Source of the DNA: Thelephora terrestris
Lineage: Eukaryota; Basidiomycota; Agaricomycetes; Thelephorales; Thelephoraceae
Direction: 5' to 3'
Assembly: GCA_015956445.1 (NCBI GenBank)
Contig: WIUZ02000005.1
Coordinates: 558,001 to 622,000, forward strand
DNA length: 64,000 nt
Shown here: in pieces, positions 11,306 through 22,692 of the stretch
Layout: each line of letters opens with the position of its first letter
How positions within the stretch are numbered: position 1 is the first letter of the stretch
The notes under the pieces: model-generated
What the model was told of the DNA's origin: nothing
What the model saw: the letters and a program-made list of their open reading frames with translations, nothing else
Database searches by the model: none
Made by a program: the position numbers and the translations under genes

Positions 11306-11908
11306 GCATACGTGGCCTGCTGCGGGCTTGATGACGGGAACGTGATGATGTGATAGGGGTGGGTCAACTCGTGACCCCTAGAGTCTCTCACGTACTGGCT
11401 CCGTTTTCTTCTTTCCTTTTTTGCTGGCCTGGCATGTCGATGCCCTGGCTGCTTGTGCGAGTGCCCAGTGGTGGCATCTATCAAGTATTTGGGTGTAATT
11501 CCCTGTATTCTGAATATCTACACCCTAAGTTTTCGCCAAACACAAAGTAGACTTGTTTCAGTCTCCGTGCACGTGCAAGAACACCACCACCACCTGGGTC
11601 CATACGCGGGCGCTTGCGGCCTGCCGGCCGCTTGATGGGAGTCCAAAAATCAAATATTTCATTTACCTCCGTAGATTTTTTGTGCATCCTGCGTAACGCA
11701 TAATTTTTTTACGCCTATTTTCGTGCAATATAAACGACTCTGGTCGACTTGTTTTTGTTGTTGCAATGCGCGCCGCCACTTGCTTCCATCGGTTGCAATC
11801 GATTGGGAACGACTTTTATTGATTGCTGTAGATCTACAGCGACTTGTGTAGACTACATGATTTGACGGTAATAATACAAACTTTCGAGTTTACTTGCTTC
11901 GCGCGGGC
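11306..11908. other. Spacer without recognised gene
   Basis: Short frames on both strands lack motifs. A GC palindrome CGGCCTGCCGGCCG lies near 11619. Nothing else could be supported. Confidence 0.4.
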
Positions 11909-13390
11909 CTATTTGGTCTTCTTCTTGGTGCCACCACCCCTTCTCTGTCAGACAGGCACATAAGTAATTTGATCGGAAGCGGACCAGTGACGACATACCT
12001 TCGCGTCGGTCCATGACTGGAGACATATCAAAACAAGATAAGATAGAAATAAATAAATGAGTAAATGGAAGGATACTGACCCTCCTCTGCTGACTGTCAT
12101 GCCGTTCCATTTTGCTTCGAACTCGGCGGCGGAGCCTTTCTTCGTCTTGACCCATTCATCGAGTAGCACAGCCCTGTTGTATATTTCAGTCGTTTGTGAA
12201 TAATTAATTTCGAGCACAAATGACTCACTTCCAGCTGGTCTTTGCCTTCTTTGTAGGTTTGACGGGTTCCGGGGACTCAGGGGAGGCGGTGGAGGTGGTG
12301 GCAGACGTGATTGGGGTAATTTTGGGGGGGACAACAATTGGGGAAGTGTAATATTTGGGGAGCCTGTCGCCGGTTTGAGTATGGACGACGCCCTTCTTCT
12401 GGGTGGTTTCTGCCTTGTTAGATGCTTCGGGACGGTCCTGGGACGGTTCGGGAGTTGCTGGGCTGGATCTGTTAGTGGCGGGGGGAGGGGGGTTGGAAAA
12501 GGGTATTCCATTCCCAGGAGCCATCGGGAGGCTCTGGTTAATTTAGACATTAGATAGTACATTCAGACGACCCTAAAAAACACCTACTTGGCTGTTGGAC
12601 TGCTCTGGGACGACCACAACAGGCAGGCCAAAAATAGGCGGAGGGGGGGAAGATAACATGACCCTGCTTCCAGATGCCACAGGTATCCTCTAAATCAATT
12701 GGGCGTTGGTAAGACCTGTCAGACGTCCAAGAATACCACGTACCTTGGTCTGAGAAGGGCCTGGGGCGACCACAACTTGAGGCGGCCCAAAAATAGGTGG
12801 AGGGGGGGAAGATAAGATAACACCATTTCCCCTTGCCGTAGACATCGTCTAAATCAATTGGGCATTGGTAAGTATTGTCAGACGTCCAAGAATACCACGT
12901 ACCTCGATATGAGAAGAGCCTGGGGCGACCACAAATTGAGGCGGCCCAAAAATAGGCGGAGGGGGGGAAGATAAGATAACTTCTTTTCCCTTTGCCGTGG
13001 ACATCGTCTAAATTGATTGGACGTTGATAAGTACTGTCAGACGACCAAGAATATCACGTACCGGAGTCTGAGGAGGGACTGGGGTGGTCGATGTGACCCG
13101 GATATCCTCGCTGTGGTCGAGGTCAGTGGACTGCGAAGGACGAAAACCGGCAGTAAACAATTACAATGGATTCTGAAATGATGTTAGTGAGCATCTGCAG
13201 TGAATAGGAACCAAAAAAGACATACCTTGGCAAGTTTCGCAGGAAACTTTTTCGACTTACGGCTTGTATGATGGAATTCGGTCAAGGGGAAGGCCTCCTT
13301 GTCCTTCCCTTTGTAAGGCCCTCTGCGACGCTTGGAAAAGGTCTCGGAAGCACCTTCGGGCTCTTCATGCCCGCACTTGCATCAGGAAAA
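11909..13390 (-). CDS. Low-complexity protein with tandem Pro-rich exons
   Basis: Multi-exon gene of unknown function; exons are inferred from splice sites and phase. In order they encode a basic segment (EEPEGASETFSKRRRGPYKG) near 13390-13230, STDLDHSEDIRV near 13130-13063, three related exons of about 105 nt carrying a VILSSPPPPIFG-like core, a longer Ser/Pro/Thr exon starting MAPGNGIPFSNPPPP, the module LLDEWVKTKKGSAAEFEAKW and two tiny exons ending GGGTKKKTK before the TAG at 11909. The C-terminal module resembles those of the genes at 40703 and 53412. The exon PVASGSRVMLSSPPPP resembles exons of the 53412 gene. The true start lies upstream of the first visible exon and is not resolved. 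Expression and function are unknown. Confidence 0.5.
12586..13062. repeat. Three 159-bp tandem repeats, each an exon plus intron
   Basis: The motif CGTACC recurs at 12739, 12898 and 13057, exactly 159 bp apart. Each unit holds one Pro-rich exon of about 105 nt with its donor (GTACGTGG on the minus strand) and the following intron. Units 2 and 3 are nearly identical; the 3'-most unit (12586-12744) is more diverged. The exon length is a multiple of three, so the copies stay in frame. Confidence 0.8.
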
Positions 13391-13610
13391 GGGGGTTGAA
13401 GTTATGAGGCCTGTTTACGGACGTAAAGGCCCATAGATTTTGTGGGTCTTTGTGTAGGCCATACTTCTTCGTAATAGACCTCCAAGTTCACATGAGGTCT
13501 TAATTTAAATAATGAAAATAACATATCACATATCATGTCACTAAATACTTGGCAGCACATTGGCAAGCCATGAAAAAGTTAACCAGTCTATGTTAAGAGG
13601 GATGATGGTT

Positions 13611-13933
13611 ATGTTGGAAAACTGAGGTTATGTCAGAAAACCGAGGTTATGTCAGAAAACTGAGGTCATGTCGAAAAACCAAGCTTATGTCGAAAAATCA
13701 AGCTTATGTCAAAAAATCAAGCTTATGTTGGAAAATCAGGCTTATGTCAAAAAATCAAGCTTATGTCAGAAAACCGGGCTTGTGTTGAAAAATCGAGCTT
13801 ATCTTGGAAAACTGGGCTTATGTTGAAAAATCAAGCTTATGTTGGAAAACCGGGTTTATGTCGAAAAATCAAGCTTATGTCGAAAAATCAAGCTTATGTT
13901 GGAAAACCGAGCTTATGCTGGAAAACCGAGGCT
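13611..13933. repeat. 19-bp minisatellite, 17 copies
   Basis: Seventeen head-to-tail copies of a 19-mer close to ATGTCGAAAAATCAAGCTT run without any insertion or deletion. Two sub-types alternate (TCGAAAAATCAAG and TTGGAAAACCGGG). Because 19 is not a multiple of three, all three forward frames stay open for long stretches, but this is not a gene. Confidence 0.9.
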
Positions 13934-14206
13934 CATCGTTTGAGACTGTTATTCATTGCAACAACATAGGGTTCCAAGAATTCTGATACATGAACAACCA
14001 CCGGATCAAATTTACGGCTCTAGGTGTACTATCAGGGCCAAGAAAAGAACATGGGGAGCGAGCAAAAACATGGGAGGTCCGTGAAAGTGACAGGTCAGCA
14101 AGAAGTATAAGTTAGCGAAGGGAAATTCCAGATGGCTTTACTGGAGGCGGCCTGGGGTTGTGCAAACCGTACAACTTTTTCTTGTAGACACAACAGAAGA
14201 TGGAGG

Positions 14207-15138
14207 TTAATCTTCAAGTTCGGTGAGGGGTTCTCGTTCAACATCGGGCCCGGGGTCGAGTTGACGAGAAACTTGGGCACTAATGCTTCGGGTAACTCTT
14301 GGTGGTGGCACGTCTTTGATGGGGATCACTGTAGATATGTCAGACTCTGCTCTACCAAAATAAATTAACATACCTTTGCGAGCCTTTCGTGGTGCTGTGG
14401 AATTCATGAGAACAATGTTAATTTAGAATTCAGTATGGGAGGGAAAATCATTACCTTTTTTTTTGGAAGCGGTTTTTGTTGATGGTGTTGGGGCAGGTTC
14501 TGGAATAGCCTGAGTCATCAGCAAGCTCATCGCGTTCGAAATACTCACCTGCAATTTGGGCAAGCTTGTATCTCCTTTCGATGTCCAATTTCCACCATAC
14601 TATGAAGGTGATCAGCAAAAACCCAAACCAGAAATATACATTTACTTACCGATGCGCTCATAGTTTGTGTTGTAATATTTCGTACCCCTCTTTGCAGTCA
14701 TGGATGCTACCTTCAAGAGCCCTGCACCAACCTCCTCCAGTCTGACATCCATAGCTCGCTCGCTCGCTGATCAGTCCAACGGTGTCAGCAGGACATTGAT
14801 ATGACGTGCAGCACTTACACTTTTTCATGTCCCTGCAGACGTCCTCCCACTCAGTTTCATCGACATAGTTAGTTTCGTCGATCTCCGGATCCCTGGAATG
14901 CTCCAGTGGTCGGGACGAGAGCACCTCAGCAGCTTTCTCTGCTCTTTCATTTGTTGTGGGTTGTGGTGTCACCGAGCGCCGCCTTTGAAGCCTTTTCGGT
15001 GGCGGCATCACCACGTTGTCAGTATCGGTAAAGTCTGAGTCTGAACCTGGATTGGAAACTGGCACTGAATATAAGTCTGGGTCCGTAACACAAGTATAGA
15101 AAACATAGAAACGTGCCACTGATCTTTCTCTTTTGCAT
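14207..15138 (-). CDS. Hypothetical multi-exon protein
   Basis: Unrecognised gene with about six small exons traced by splice sites and phase. ATGCAAAAGAGAAAG at 15138 is a possible start. An acidic exon contains EIDETNYVDETEWEDVCRDM. Next come LEEVGAGLLKVASMTAKRG with KYYNTNYERI, then WWKLDIERRYKLAQIA, a Pro/Thr/Lys linker (EPAPTPSTKTASKKK), a seven-codon basic exon (PRKARK) and a last exon ending REPLTELED before the TAA at 14207. Acidic, aromatic and lysine-rich segments give no catalytic motif. It lies beside the tandem-exon gene on the same strand and has the same many-small-exon style. The joins near the 5' end could not be fixed. Confidence 0.5.
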
Positions 15139-15225
15139 GGTTTCCGGTTGTGGGGGAGAGGAGGCTGAGTTGAAGATGTAATCAGATAAAGTTTAATGTG
15201 GGAGATATCAAAGACAAAGGATACC

Positions 15226-16255
15226 TGTTGATCGCGACACTGACGGTGACCCGCCGTCTATTCGCGCGACCTTCGAATCTAGTGCTAGTCCCCAGTCCCT
15301 GTCTCCCTACCCCGCTAACTACTGACTACGCGAGCCGACGACCCCTCGATCGGTCACAGGGGTGTCACGCCCACTTGACGTCCCGATCATCAAACCGTTC
15401 TCGCGATCCCTTCGACGTGCGTCATCGCCTACTGCTTCCGCATCCGTGGCCGTCCTCCCCGAACGGCACATGACGTGTTGATCGGCCGATGCCTCCCGAT
15501 CCCTTATCTCGTCGCGATGACGCGTCCCCTCCCCGGTCCGGTTCCCTTCAGTCTAGACACGTGTCGACTCGTTCCTTCTCGCTCGCCAATCATCTTCGAT
15601 TGCTCCCGCTCTCCCACCCGGTTACGATCTTTTGATCTCGAACCCGTAGACTTCCCCTTTTGGCTCTGTTTCTCACGATCGCTCCATCCTCTCGGTAAGA
15701 CCTGTCCCAGCCTTGTTCCGGCCTCCCGATGAACCGTTCGTCTCCCTACCCTGCGTCGGACTCTCGTTTATCCCTTTCTATCTACCTGTTCTTATTCTCC
15801 CACCATTTCTCCATTTGTTCGCTACTTTTCTCATCTCTTTCGCGTAGATCGCACTGTCCCTACCTATAAATACCCTGTACTAGCTAGTTGAACGAACAAG
15901 AAACCCCCGGGCCTCTTCACACCTCTTCTCCCTTCTGCCTGAACGAACTGATCATCGAAAACCTCCAGCCCCTCGCTCTGACATCGATTCCACTAGCCTC
16001 ATAGTTCCAATAGCCCCCTAGCCCACTAGCCCATCGCCCACTAGCCCCCTAGCCCATCGTCATCGTCTAGCAGGAGTTTGCTAGTACGGAGTTCTCCCTT
16101 CTCGTCCCGACAACGTTGCGACCTACCGTGGTTCCCTCTCCTCTGTCTAGCTTCTCTCCCCTTCCCGACCTCTGCACAACCGGTGACCCCTCACCCCCAC
16201 TTCTACTATTCTGGTCGTGTCCCGACTCCACCCGGATAGTAGCAGTTCAACGGTG
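15226..16255 (+). mobile_element. LTR-like repeat
   Basis: About 1 kb of non-coding, pyrimidine-rich sequence starting TGTTGATCGC, with a TATAAATA box near 15865 followed by CTGTACTAGCTAG, a CCCACTAGCCC repeat, and an end near GTAGCAGTTCA. The TATA-downstream stretch and the AGTTCA end resemble the other LTR-like repeats in this window. It reads to the right and overlaps the 3' end of the DUF6698-like gene. No internal retroelement genes are attached. Confidence 0.5.
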
Positions 16256-17865
16256 GGCGTGAGTGAGAATTGCCTTGGGAACGTTGGGGGCGTATCAAAG
16301 GTGTGACCTGTGACCGAGGAGCACGGGAAACAACGTCCATGAGCCCTTCCTTTTGTTGTTGTTTTGCCTCAAGTTTCCGGAACCGATCCTCGCGGTTGAT
16401 CTTTGGCTCAGGTTCGTCTTCCTCTCTGTCTCCAAAGAAGATTCTGTTGAATTACAGAGGTTAGCTGGTGTGGTGGATGTGAATTAAGGATTTGACCTAT
16501 TCCAAAATTCCAGTGTTTCAACCGCCCATTCGGTCTTCATCCGAAGCACCGCAACAACATCATGATAGAGTTCGGCAAGGTCTATATCTCCCAGGTCATG
16601 GGTGTAGCAGTTGTTGTCGTGGATGGCGGAAACGACCTATGGAATGCAAGGTCGAGAGGTCCACATGATTATTAAGTAGAATGTACTACGTACCAAAGTC
16701 GAGAAGTATGCGATCGCTTCAGGCGTGATCTCGCTTATTCCATTGATCTCAGCATTGGATTCTTTCTGGCTGGCAGAGAACGAGCGCGCGCCGGGTTCGG
16801 GGAACTTCCATTCGCGTCCTGCAGACCGGCTGCACAAGATCGCAATCCCACACTGGGTGTAGATTGTGTTAGCTATTTAATAAATCAATGAGTGAACGAC
16901 AAACCCGAAGGAGCGTCTCGCTCCTGAGCAACCCAGCAAGTTCATCATCATCCTCAAGCATGCTTTCATTGTACAAGATAGCGGACCACGTGCCTGTCAG
17001 CGAGAGCTTGATTTGGCTGCGTTCGACTTTCTCACGATAACTGTGGCAGTTCATGAGTGGTTTGTCGAAATAAACAGATGCAAGGGACTTACACCGCTGG
17101 GTCTTGTAAGTACTTCTCGCGCTCCACAAGAGGCAGGATGAACCGAGCTGTAAACTCGGTCTTGATGCCACGGCCGCTCTTCTCAATCATTGCAGGCATT
17201 GACCAGCCACGTTTTTTGGCATCGTCGTGGGAGAGGATAAAGATCTCACGCCTGATCGAGTTGGCATCCGTGTTGTGGGCTGCGTGCACCCCTTTCATGA
17301 CCTGTGAAGTAATTAGCCCATCGAGAAGCATGTGTGATCCGCATATAGTCACATGCAGGCACATATGTCGGAATCCTTTGACGTGCACTGGGACTTACCT
17401 TTCTGATTTTTGTGATAAGCGGTTGCATGTCTTTGCTGGCCTGTGCGACGTCACGCCTGATGCCTGGGAACTGAGCGAGCAAGGCCTCAACGGCCCTACA
17501 CATGACTTTATACTCTGTGGTTGTGTTCTCCCTACATTTCTATGATAAGAGTTCATCTTTCTCAAGCAAAAAGTCGGGACGTACTTATGATGTTCCACCC
17601 GTTGATGGAAATACCGCATCCCACTTTTGCCTGGACTCAAGTTGCCATGGCTCTGGTTAAGAATCGTCTCAGAGATCAGGTCACGCGAGTAGATAGCGGT
17701 CGCGAGGGACCCAAATCCCATTATCGACCTCTGCATTCGCTTTCCGAAAACCCCATACGCGCAGTCTCTCGAAGGGGTGTTTTTATCCCAACTATCGAGT
17801 TTATTTAGCCATTGGATAATGTGTCTTTCATGTACTTACCCTTTTGTTCTCATCCCAAGTGACAT
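16206..17865 (-). CDS. DUF6698-like protein
   Basis: Multi-exon gene of a family abundant in Agaricomycetes and of unknown function. It starts ATGTCACTTGGGATG at 17865 with a 26-nt first exon. Traced pieces include GFGSLATAIYSRDLISETIL, VMCRAVEALLAQFPGIRRDV, FTARFILPLVEREKYLQDP, WSAILYNESMLEDDDELAGL followed by LRSETLLR, GIAILCSRSAGREW, LAELYHDVVAVLRMKTEWAV and a final LEFWN..IFFGDREEDE. The WSAxLY..D..LF/LL-RG-like core and the closing L.(W/F)WN...F are my reasons for DUF6698. The TAG stop at 16206 lies inside the adjoining LTR-like repeat, so the native C-terminus was probably replaced. A 211-bp MITE ends 10 bp upstream of the start, so the native N-terminus may also be lost. Confidence 0.65.
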
Positions 17866-17874
17866 GAAGCTGAA

Positions 17875-18085
17875 CATCAGCAAGATGGCAAAGAACTTAT
17901 TTTTGTACATGACTTTTCACTTCTTTTCCTTCACTTATTGGACACTTATTACCATATTTGGAAGCCCAACTTTTATTTATTCACGACATGGCTTCTATAA
18001 GTACGTACTTTTCTCTTTTTTTCACCTTTTCTTACAGAAAAGCTTCGAAAAAGGCACAGAAAAGTCTTTTTCCTTGACTCTGATG
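17875..18085 (+). mobile_element. 211-bp CATCAG MITE, copy a
   Basis: Starts CATCAGCAAGATGGC and ends GACTCTGATG, so the terminal 6 bp are inverted repeats. Near-identical copies of exactly the same length lie at 54353-54563 (same orientation) and 55182-55392 (inverted). The flanks read AA on both sides, a possible 2-bp target duplication. It has no coding capacity. Confidence 0.85.
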
Positions 18086-18319
18086 AAGGCGCATCTCGGA
18101 TGCTTCTTTGTCGCGACATCTTGTGATCCGCGATGGCGCACCATGGTCAGTGTCCTGTCTATGGAGGACCAGTGGGGTGGATCAACAGGTATTTGACGAG
18201 TAGCCAGTCAGGATGGAGGAAGACGAGAGAGATAAAGAGGGAGGGAGGGAGTCGTTGAAGTCGTCGCAGTGTAAGGAAGAGCAGCGATTGCCGACACAAG
18301 TCCGCGATGAGTAACACAT

Positions 18320-18674
18320 TGTTGAGCAGGTAGAGTATAATACTATACTACTACATGGGTACTCTAAGTCTTACCTGAAGGGGAGAGGCTTTATAGTTGC
18401 TAGTGGGTGAGAGAGAGAGAGAAGCGATTGATTGATCTATCTACACATGAGGGGTATATATATCTATCTACTCTATTGGTGTCACATCTATACAGTGTGA
18501 CTGATGCAGGGTCCGTGCGGCGGCTTAAGGCACGCGCGCGTCATACCGATCGATCGGATCACTGATGTGATACCGTCCCTTTGGGTCGCTTGATCAGCGC
18601 TCTCCGGCATCAGCTCTTGCTTGAAGCGGTGGAGCCGGTTGACCCGTTGCCGGGCATAGACCTCCGGTTCAACA
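18320..18674 (-). repeat. 3' LTR of copia-1
   Basis: It begins TGTTGAGCAGG and ends GGTTCAACA, giving a TGTTGA...TCAACA inverted terminus. The sequence next to it reads, on the minus strand, a purine tract AAGGGGGAG directly before the LTR. It is clearly diverged from the two copia-2 LTRs. Confidence 0.9.
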
Positions 18675-18750
18675 CTCCCCCTTACTAAGTACAACTCCCT
18701 GTATAACTTCATTGGCAGGAATTGGACTGTAGTAAGTTGGAGGTATATGC

Positions 18751-20983
18751 TCAGAAGAATTCGAGGCCAAGGGCATCTCTGAATTTTCTAAGCTTGACGA
18801 CCCCAAGGTTTTTTGTTAGAAGATCCGCGGGATTGTCATCTCCGGGAATGAAATACACGACCACTCGTCCGTCATTGATGACTTCTCGGATGTAGTGGTA
18901 GCAGATGTCGATATGCTTTGACCTCTTTTCAGTGACCGGGTTCGAGGCGATAAAGATCGAGCCTTGATTATCTCCGCAGATTGGGATGGCTTTAAGGTCA
19001 TAGCTGAGCTCCCCCAGAAGGGTATGCATCCAGACTACTTGGCGGCTACAATCAGAGAGCGCCATGTATTCAGCCTCAGTGGACGACAGCGCAATGGTTT
19101 TCTGCGCTCTTGAGGTCCATGAGATGAGTCCTTTTGCCATCCGGACAAAGTATCCACTTTGGGATCGTCTCTGAGTGGGGTCTGAAGCCCAGTCTGAGTC
19201 GGTACAGGCTGAGATACCTTCCCGCGAATCTCCATCGTAGGTCAATCGGTATTTTGAAGTTCCGATTAAGTAGCGGCAGATATACAGCGCTTTCTCGACG
19301 TGCTCTTTTGACGGGTTTGCAGCATATTGCGCAAGTTTAGTAACCGCGAAGGCGATATCTGGTCGGGTACCCAGCATGAGGTATAGTAAGGAACCAATTA
19401 TGGTTTGGAACCTGCTTCGTCTTTCCGGGCATGCTACCTCTGTCGACGGAGTTGGCACATACCCGGCCAGGAGAGGGGTTGCTGCAACTTTAGCATTCTG
19501 CATCCCACATCGCTCAAGGACCGTTTGGAGGTAGGCGCATTGATCTATGGAGATCTTGCTGCCATGTCGGGTGATCCTCATGCGGAGTAAATCGGTTAGG
19601 TCCCCTAAATCCCTGGTTTCCCATATCTTCATGAACTCCCCCTTGAGCTGCTCCGTAAGCGCTGTGTGGGGTCCGGTAAAGATGGCATCGTCTACGTAGA
19701 TTAACGCGATTACGAATCTTCCATCTTTATCCTGGTAGATGAAGATCCCGGCATCTGAGCTCAAGGATTTGAATCCGAGCTTTTCCATGGACCGTTTCAG
19801 GGCTCGCCACCATGCGAGCCCGGCTTGTTTCAGTCCGTAGAGGGCACGCTTTAAGCGGAGAACATGGGTCTCTTTTCCTGGAGCTACGAACCCCTCTGGT
19901 TGTTCCATATAGATCTCCTCATCGAGTTCGCCATATAGGTATGCGTTGCGAACATCAAGTCCTTTGAGGACCCATCCTCCAAGGGCAGCCATTGCAAATA
20001 TTAGGCGCACTGTCTCGAATCGGACAACGGGGGAGAATACGGCATCGTAGTCCATTCCCTCAACCTGTGAGAAGCCTTTCGCTACTAGGTGGGCTTTCTT
20101 ACGGCCATCTGGTTTTTGGTCGAATACCCAGCGGTTTTTAATAACCTTGGGGCCTCGGGGGCGCTCTACCAGGTCGTATACGTTACGCTTGCGAAGAGCT
20201 TCCAACTCTTCGTTGCAAGCTGTCCTCCATTCCTCGAGCTCAGCCTGTGGTAGTGTGGCGATGTCTCGGTATTTCCATTCTTTTGGAGTTTTTTCGCTGG
20301 CGGTTGGTGAGACGGCCTTCGAAATTAAGAGGTTCTGGAGTTCTACTCCCCCTTCCCGGCATAGCCTAGCTAGAAGGGCATCCGTGTCTTCTTCAGGGGT
20401 GGTAAATCCGGATGGTTCAACAGACTTTTCGACCTCCTCCTCGGACTCTGATGCCACTTCAGTCTCTTCCTCAGCGGAGGATTCTCTCTCAGGAAGTGGC
20501 TGCGTGCTAGGTCCGGGAACTGCTCCTGAACTTCGCCCGCGCCTAGGTGCTGCGGAAAAATCCCCAACAACCTTCTTCCAATCCTTCATATGCCGCGTAG
20601 ACTTTATTATTTCTACCGGATGTTTACTTCCGTAAACATTGCCGGGCTTGACCGGGACCTTTCGTTCACACTGGGGCCTCCGAGCCTTGGCGGGTGACGG
20701 AGGCACAACCATTGGCGGAGCGGGTGGCGCATCCTCAGGGCCGGAATCAGAGCTAGAGCTGGGGGTAGGTGATCTCAGCGGCTCCGAACTGGGCGCTCTA
20801 GATTGCACCATCGTCTGCGGTTGCGGTGCGGGCTCAATAGCACGTTCCTTGCCCTTTGAGGAAGGCTTGAGGGTAGGTTTGGGACGCGCTGAGGGTGCTG
20901 CGCCATTTTCCTCTTGTTCTCCTGGAAGGGGACACTGGCAGTCACCGTCTTTGTGACAGTGATGACTGGGTAGGGGTGGCGCA
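18751..20983 (-). pseudogene. Copia-1 pol: RT and RNase H part
   Basis: The frame is open from the palindrome insertion at 20983 to the stop at 18751. It contains the spacer after integrase, rich in Ser/Pro/Glu, then RT (NRWVFDQKPDGRKKAH, GLDVRNAYLYGELDEE, catalytic YVDD in ALIYVDDAIF) and RNase H (ACTDSDWASDP, SSTEAEYMAL). It is separated from its integrase by the 954-bp palindrome and can no longer yield a full polyprotein. No internal stop was seen in this part. It is about 95% similar to copia-2 by eye. Confidence 0.9.
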
Positions 20984-21937
20984 CACTGGGGACAAGGGGA
21001 CAAATACCCAGTGGGTACATGCTGAACACATTGTGATCACAGTCAACAAGTGATCACAATGTGCCCAGTGGGGGAAATTTGAATACATCAAAAATGTGCT
21101 TGGCCATGTGAGTCCAATGTGACCAGTAGGCACATTTTGATTGCGATCACAATGTACCCATCAATGTGATCTCAATGTGCCCACTGGGGACATTTTGATT
21201 GTGATCACAATGTACACATCAATGTGAGCTCAATGTGCCTGCTGTGCACATTTTAATTTCTTTCACAATGTTCCCATCAATGTGTTCCCAATGTACCCAG
21301 CTCATTACATAATAGTTTCTTTCACAATGTTGTCCACAATGTGTCCAGCATGTGGCTGAGCCACTCATTCAAACTTCTTTCACAAAGTATCCAGTGATGT
21401 GTCCATAATGTCCCCAGAGGGTTCTTTTTGAAGTAAATCACAATGTAATCACAATATTGTTCAATTTCACCGTGAACTTTCAAAGAAACCACTATGTGTA
21501 TGGCTGTACACATTCTAGACACATCACTGGATACTTTGTGAAAGAAGTTTGAATGAGTGGCTCAGCCACATGCTGGACACATTGTGGACAACATTGTGAA
21601 AGAAACTATTATGTAATGAGCTGGGTACATTGGGAACACATTGATGGGAACATTGTGAAAGAAATTAAAATGTGCACAGCAGGCACATTGAGCTCACATT
21701 GATGTGTACATTGTGATCACAATCAAAATGTCCCCAGTGGGCACATTGAGATCACATTGATGGGTACATTGTGATCGCAATCAAAATGTGCCTACTGGTC
21801 ACATTGGACTCACATGGCCAAGCACATTTTTGATGTATTCAAATTTCCCCCACTGGGCACATTGTGATCACTTGTTGACTGTGATCACAATGTGTTCAGC
21901 ATGTACCCACTGGGTATTTGTCCCCTTGTCCCCAGTG
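20984..21937. mobile_element. Palindromic fold-back CACTG element A1 (954 bp)
   Basis: Inverted arms of 420 bp each (20984-21403 and 21518-21937) flank a 114-bp loop and are symmetrical to the base. The ends read CACTGGGGACAAGGGG. The target duplication GCA lies at 20981-20983 and 21938-21940; the empty site is seen in copia-2. Many copies of the CAATGTG/CACATTG motif and of TGTGATCACA occur in both orientations, like the subterminal repeats of CACTA elements. It has no coding capacity of its own. A near-identical copy is at 50271-51223. Confidence 0.92.
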
Positions 21938-22692
21938 GCAGTAGATTGCAGCCGTGTGTTGCGCCGTGTACTGGCAGTTGGGCACTTTGGAAAGTGCAAC
22001 TCATCGAAGGTGGCTTGTGTGGCAGAGAAGATGATATTATTCGGTCCGCGCATGAAGATCCATCCTTTCCCTCCCGGGTGGGTACCTAGGTAGATCATTA
22101 ACTCCGATCGAGGTGCAAGCTTGTTTATTCGTACTTCTTCCGGGATGAAGACGTATGCTCCGCAACCGAGGACCCGAAGATGATCAATCGATGGCTTACT
22201 TCCATTCAATAGCTGGAATGGGGTCTGCCAGTTTAGGCGATGGTTCGGCGTTCGATTGTAAACGTGAGTTGTGTGGTCAATGGCGAATTCCCACCAGGAT
22301 TGAGGGAGGCAAGCCTGCAATCTCATGGATTCCGCTTTATCCATCAATGTTCGAATGATCCTTTCCGCGCGGCCATTTTGTTGGTGTGCATGCGGGATAG
22401 ATTGGAGGATCTTGATTCCCTTTTCCTTGAGCATCATCGTAAATGTTAGGGACGTGTATTCCCCCCCGGCATCGGACATCCATCGGCGTACTCTCTTCTG
22501 GTACTTGGTCTCAACCATTGCCAGGAAGTGCCTGGTAGCCACGAGTGCAGCGTCTTTAGTGCGCAAATTCATGGTCCAGGCGTGTGAGGTATAGTCGTCA
22601 TAGAAGACGATTGAGTATTTGTATTTGCGATAGGATTCAATGGGGAAGGTCTTTAGATCCGAGTGGATCAGCTCGAAAGGGGCAGTTGCTCT
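21938..22692 (-). pseudogene. Copia-1 integrase fragment
   Basis: Integrase catalytic core with IHSDLKTF, YDDYTSHAW, MSDAGGEYTSL and PHAHQQNGRAERIIRT, followed by the copia-specific region up to STRRNTRLQST. The conserved D-D-E residues are present. Upstream it is broken by palindrome B and downstream by palindrome A1. At the position where copia-2 has a TGA (37057-37059), this copy keeps the arginine codon CGA. Confidence 0.88.

Noticed and set aside
13706-13986. Repetitive protein frames over the 19-bp minisatellite.
   Set aside because: The period is not a multiple of three, and all three forward frames are open for long stretches; no start context or splice structure supports a gene.
20147-20635. 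Long plus-strand frame of 162 codons opposite copia-1 pol, repeated opposite copia-2 (35762-36298).
   Set aside because: It is the antisense shadow of the conserved pol coding sequence, with Ser/Arg-rich composition and no motif.
21788-22093. Open frames inside the palindromes that appear on both strands.
   Set aside because: They mirror each other because the arms are inverted copies, and the peptide is a translation of CAATGTG-type repeats.
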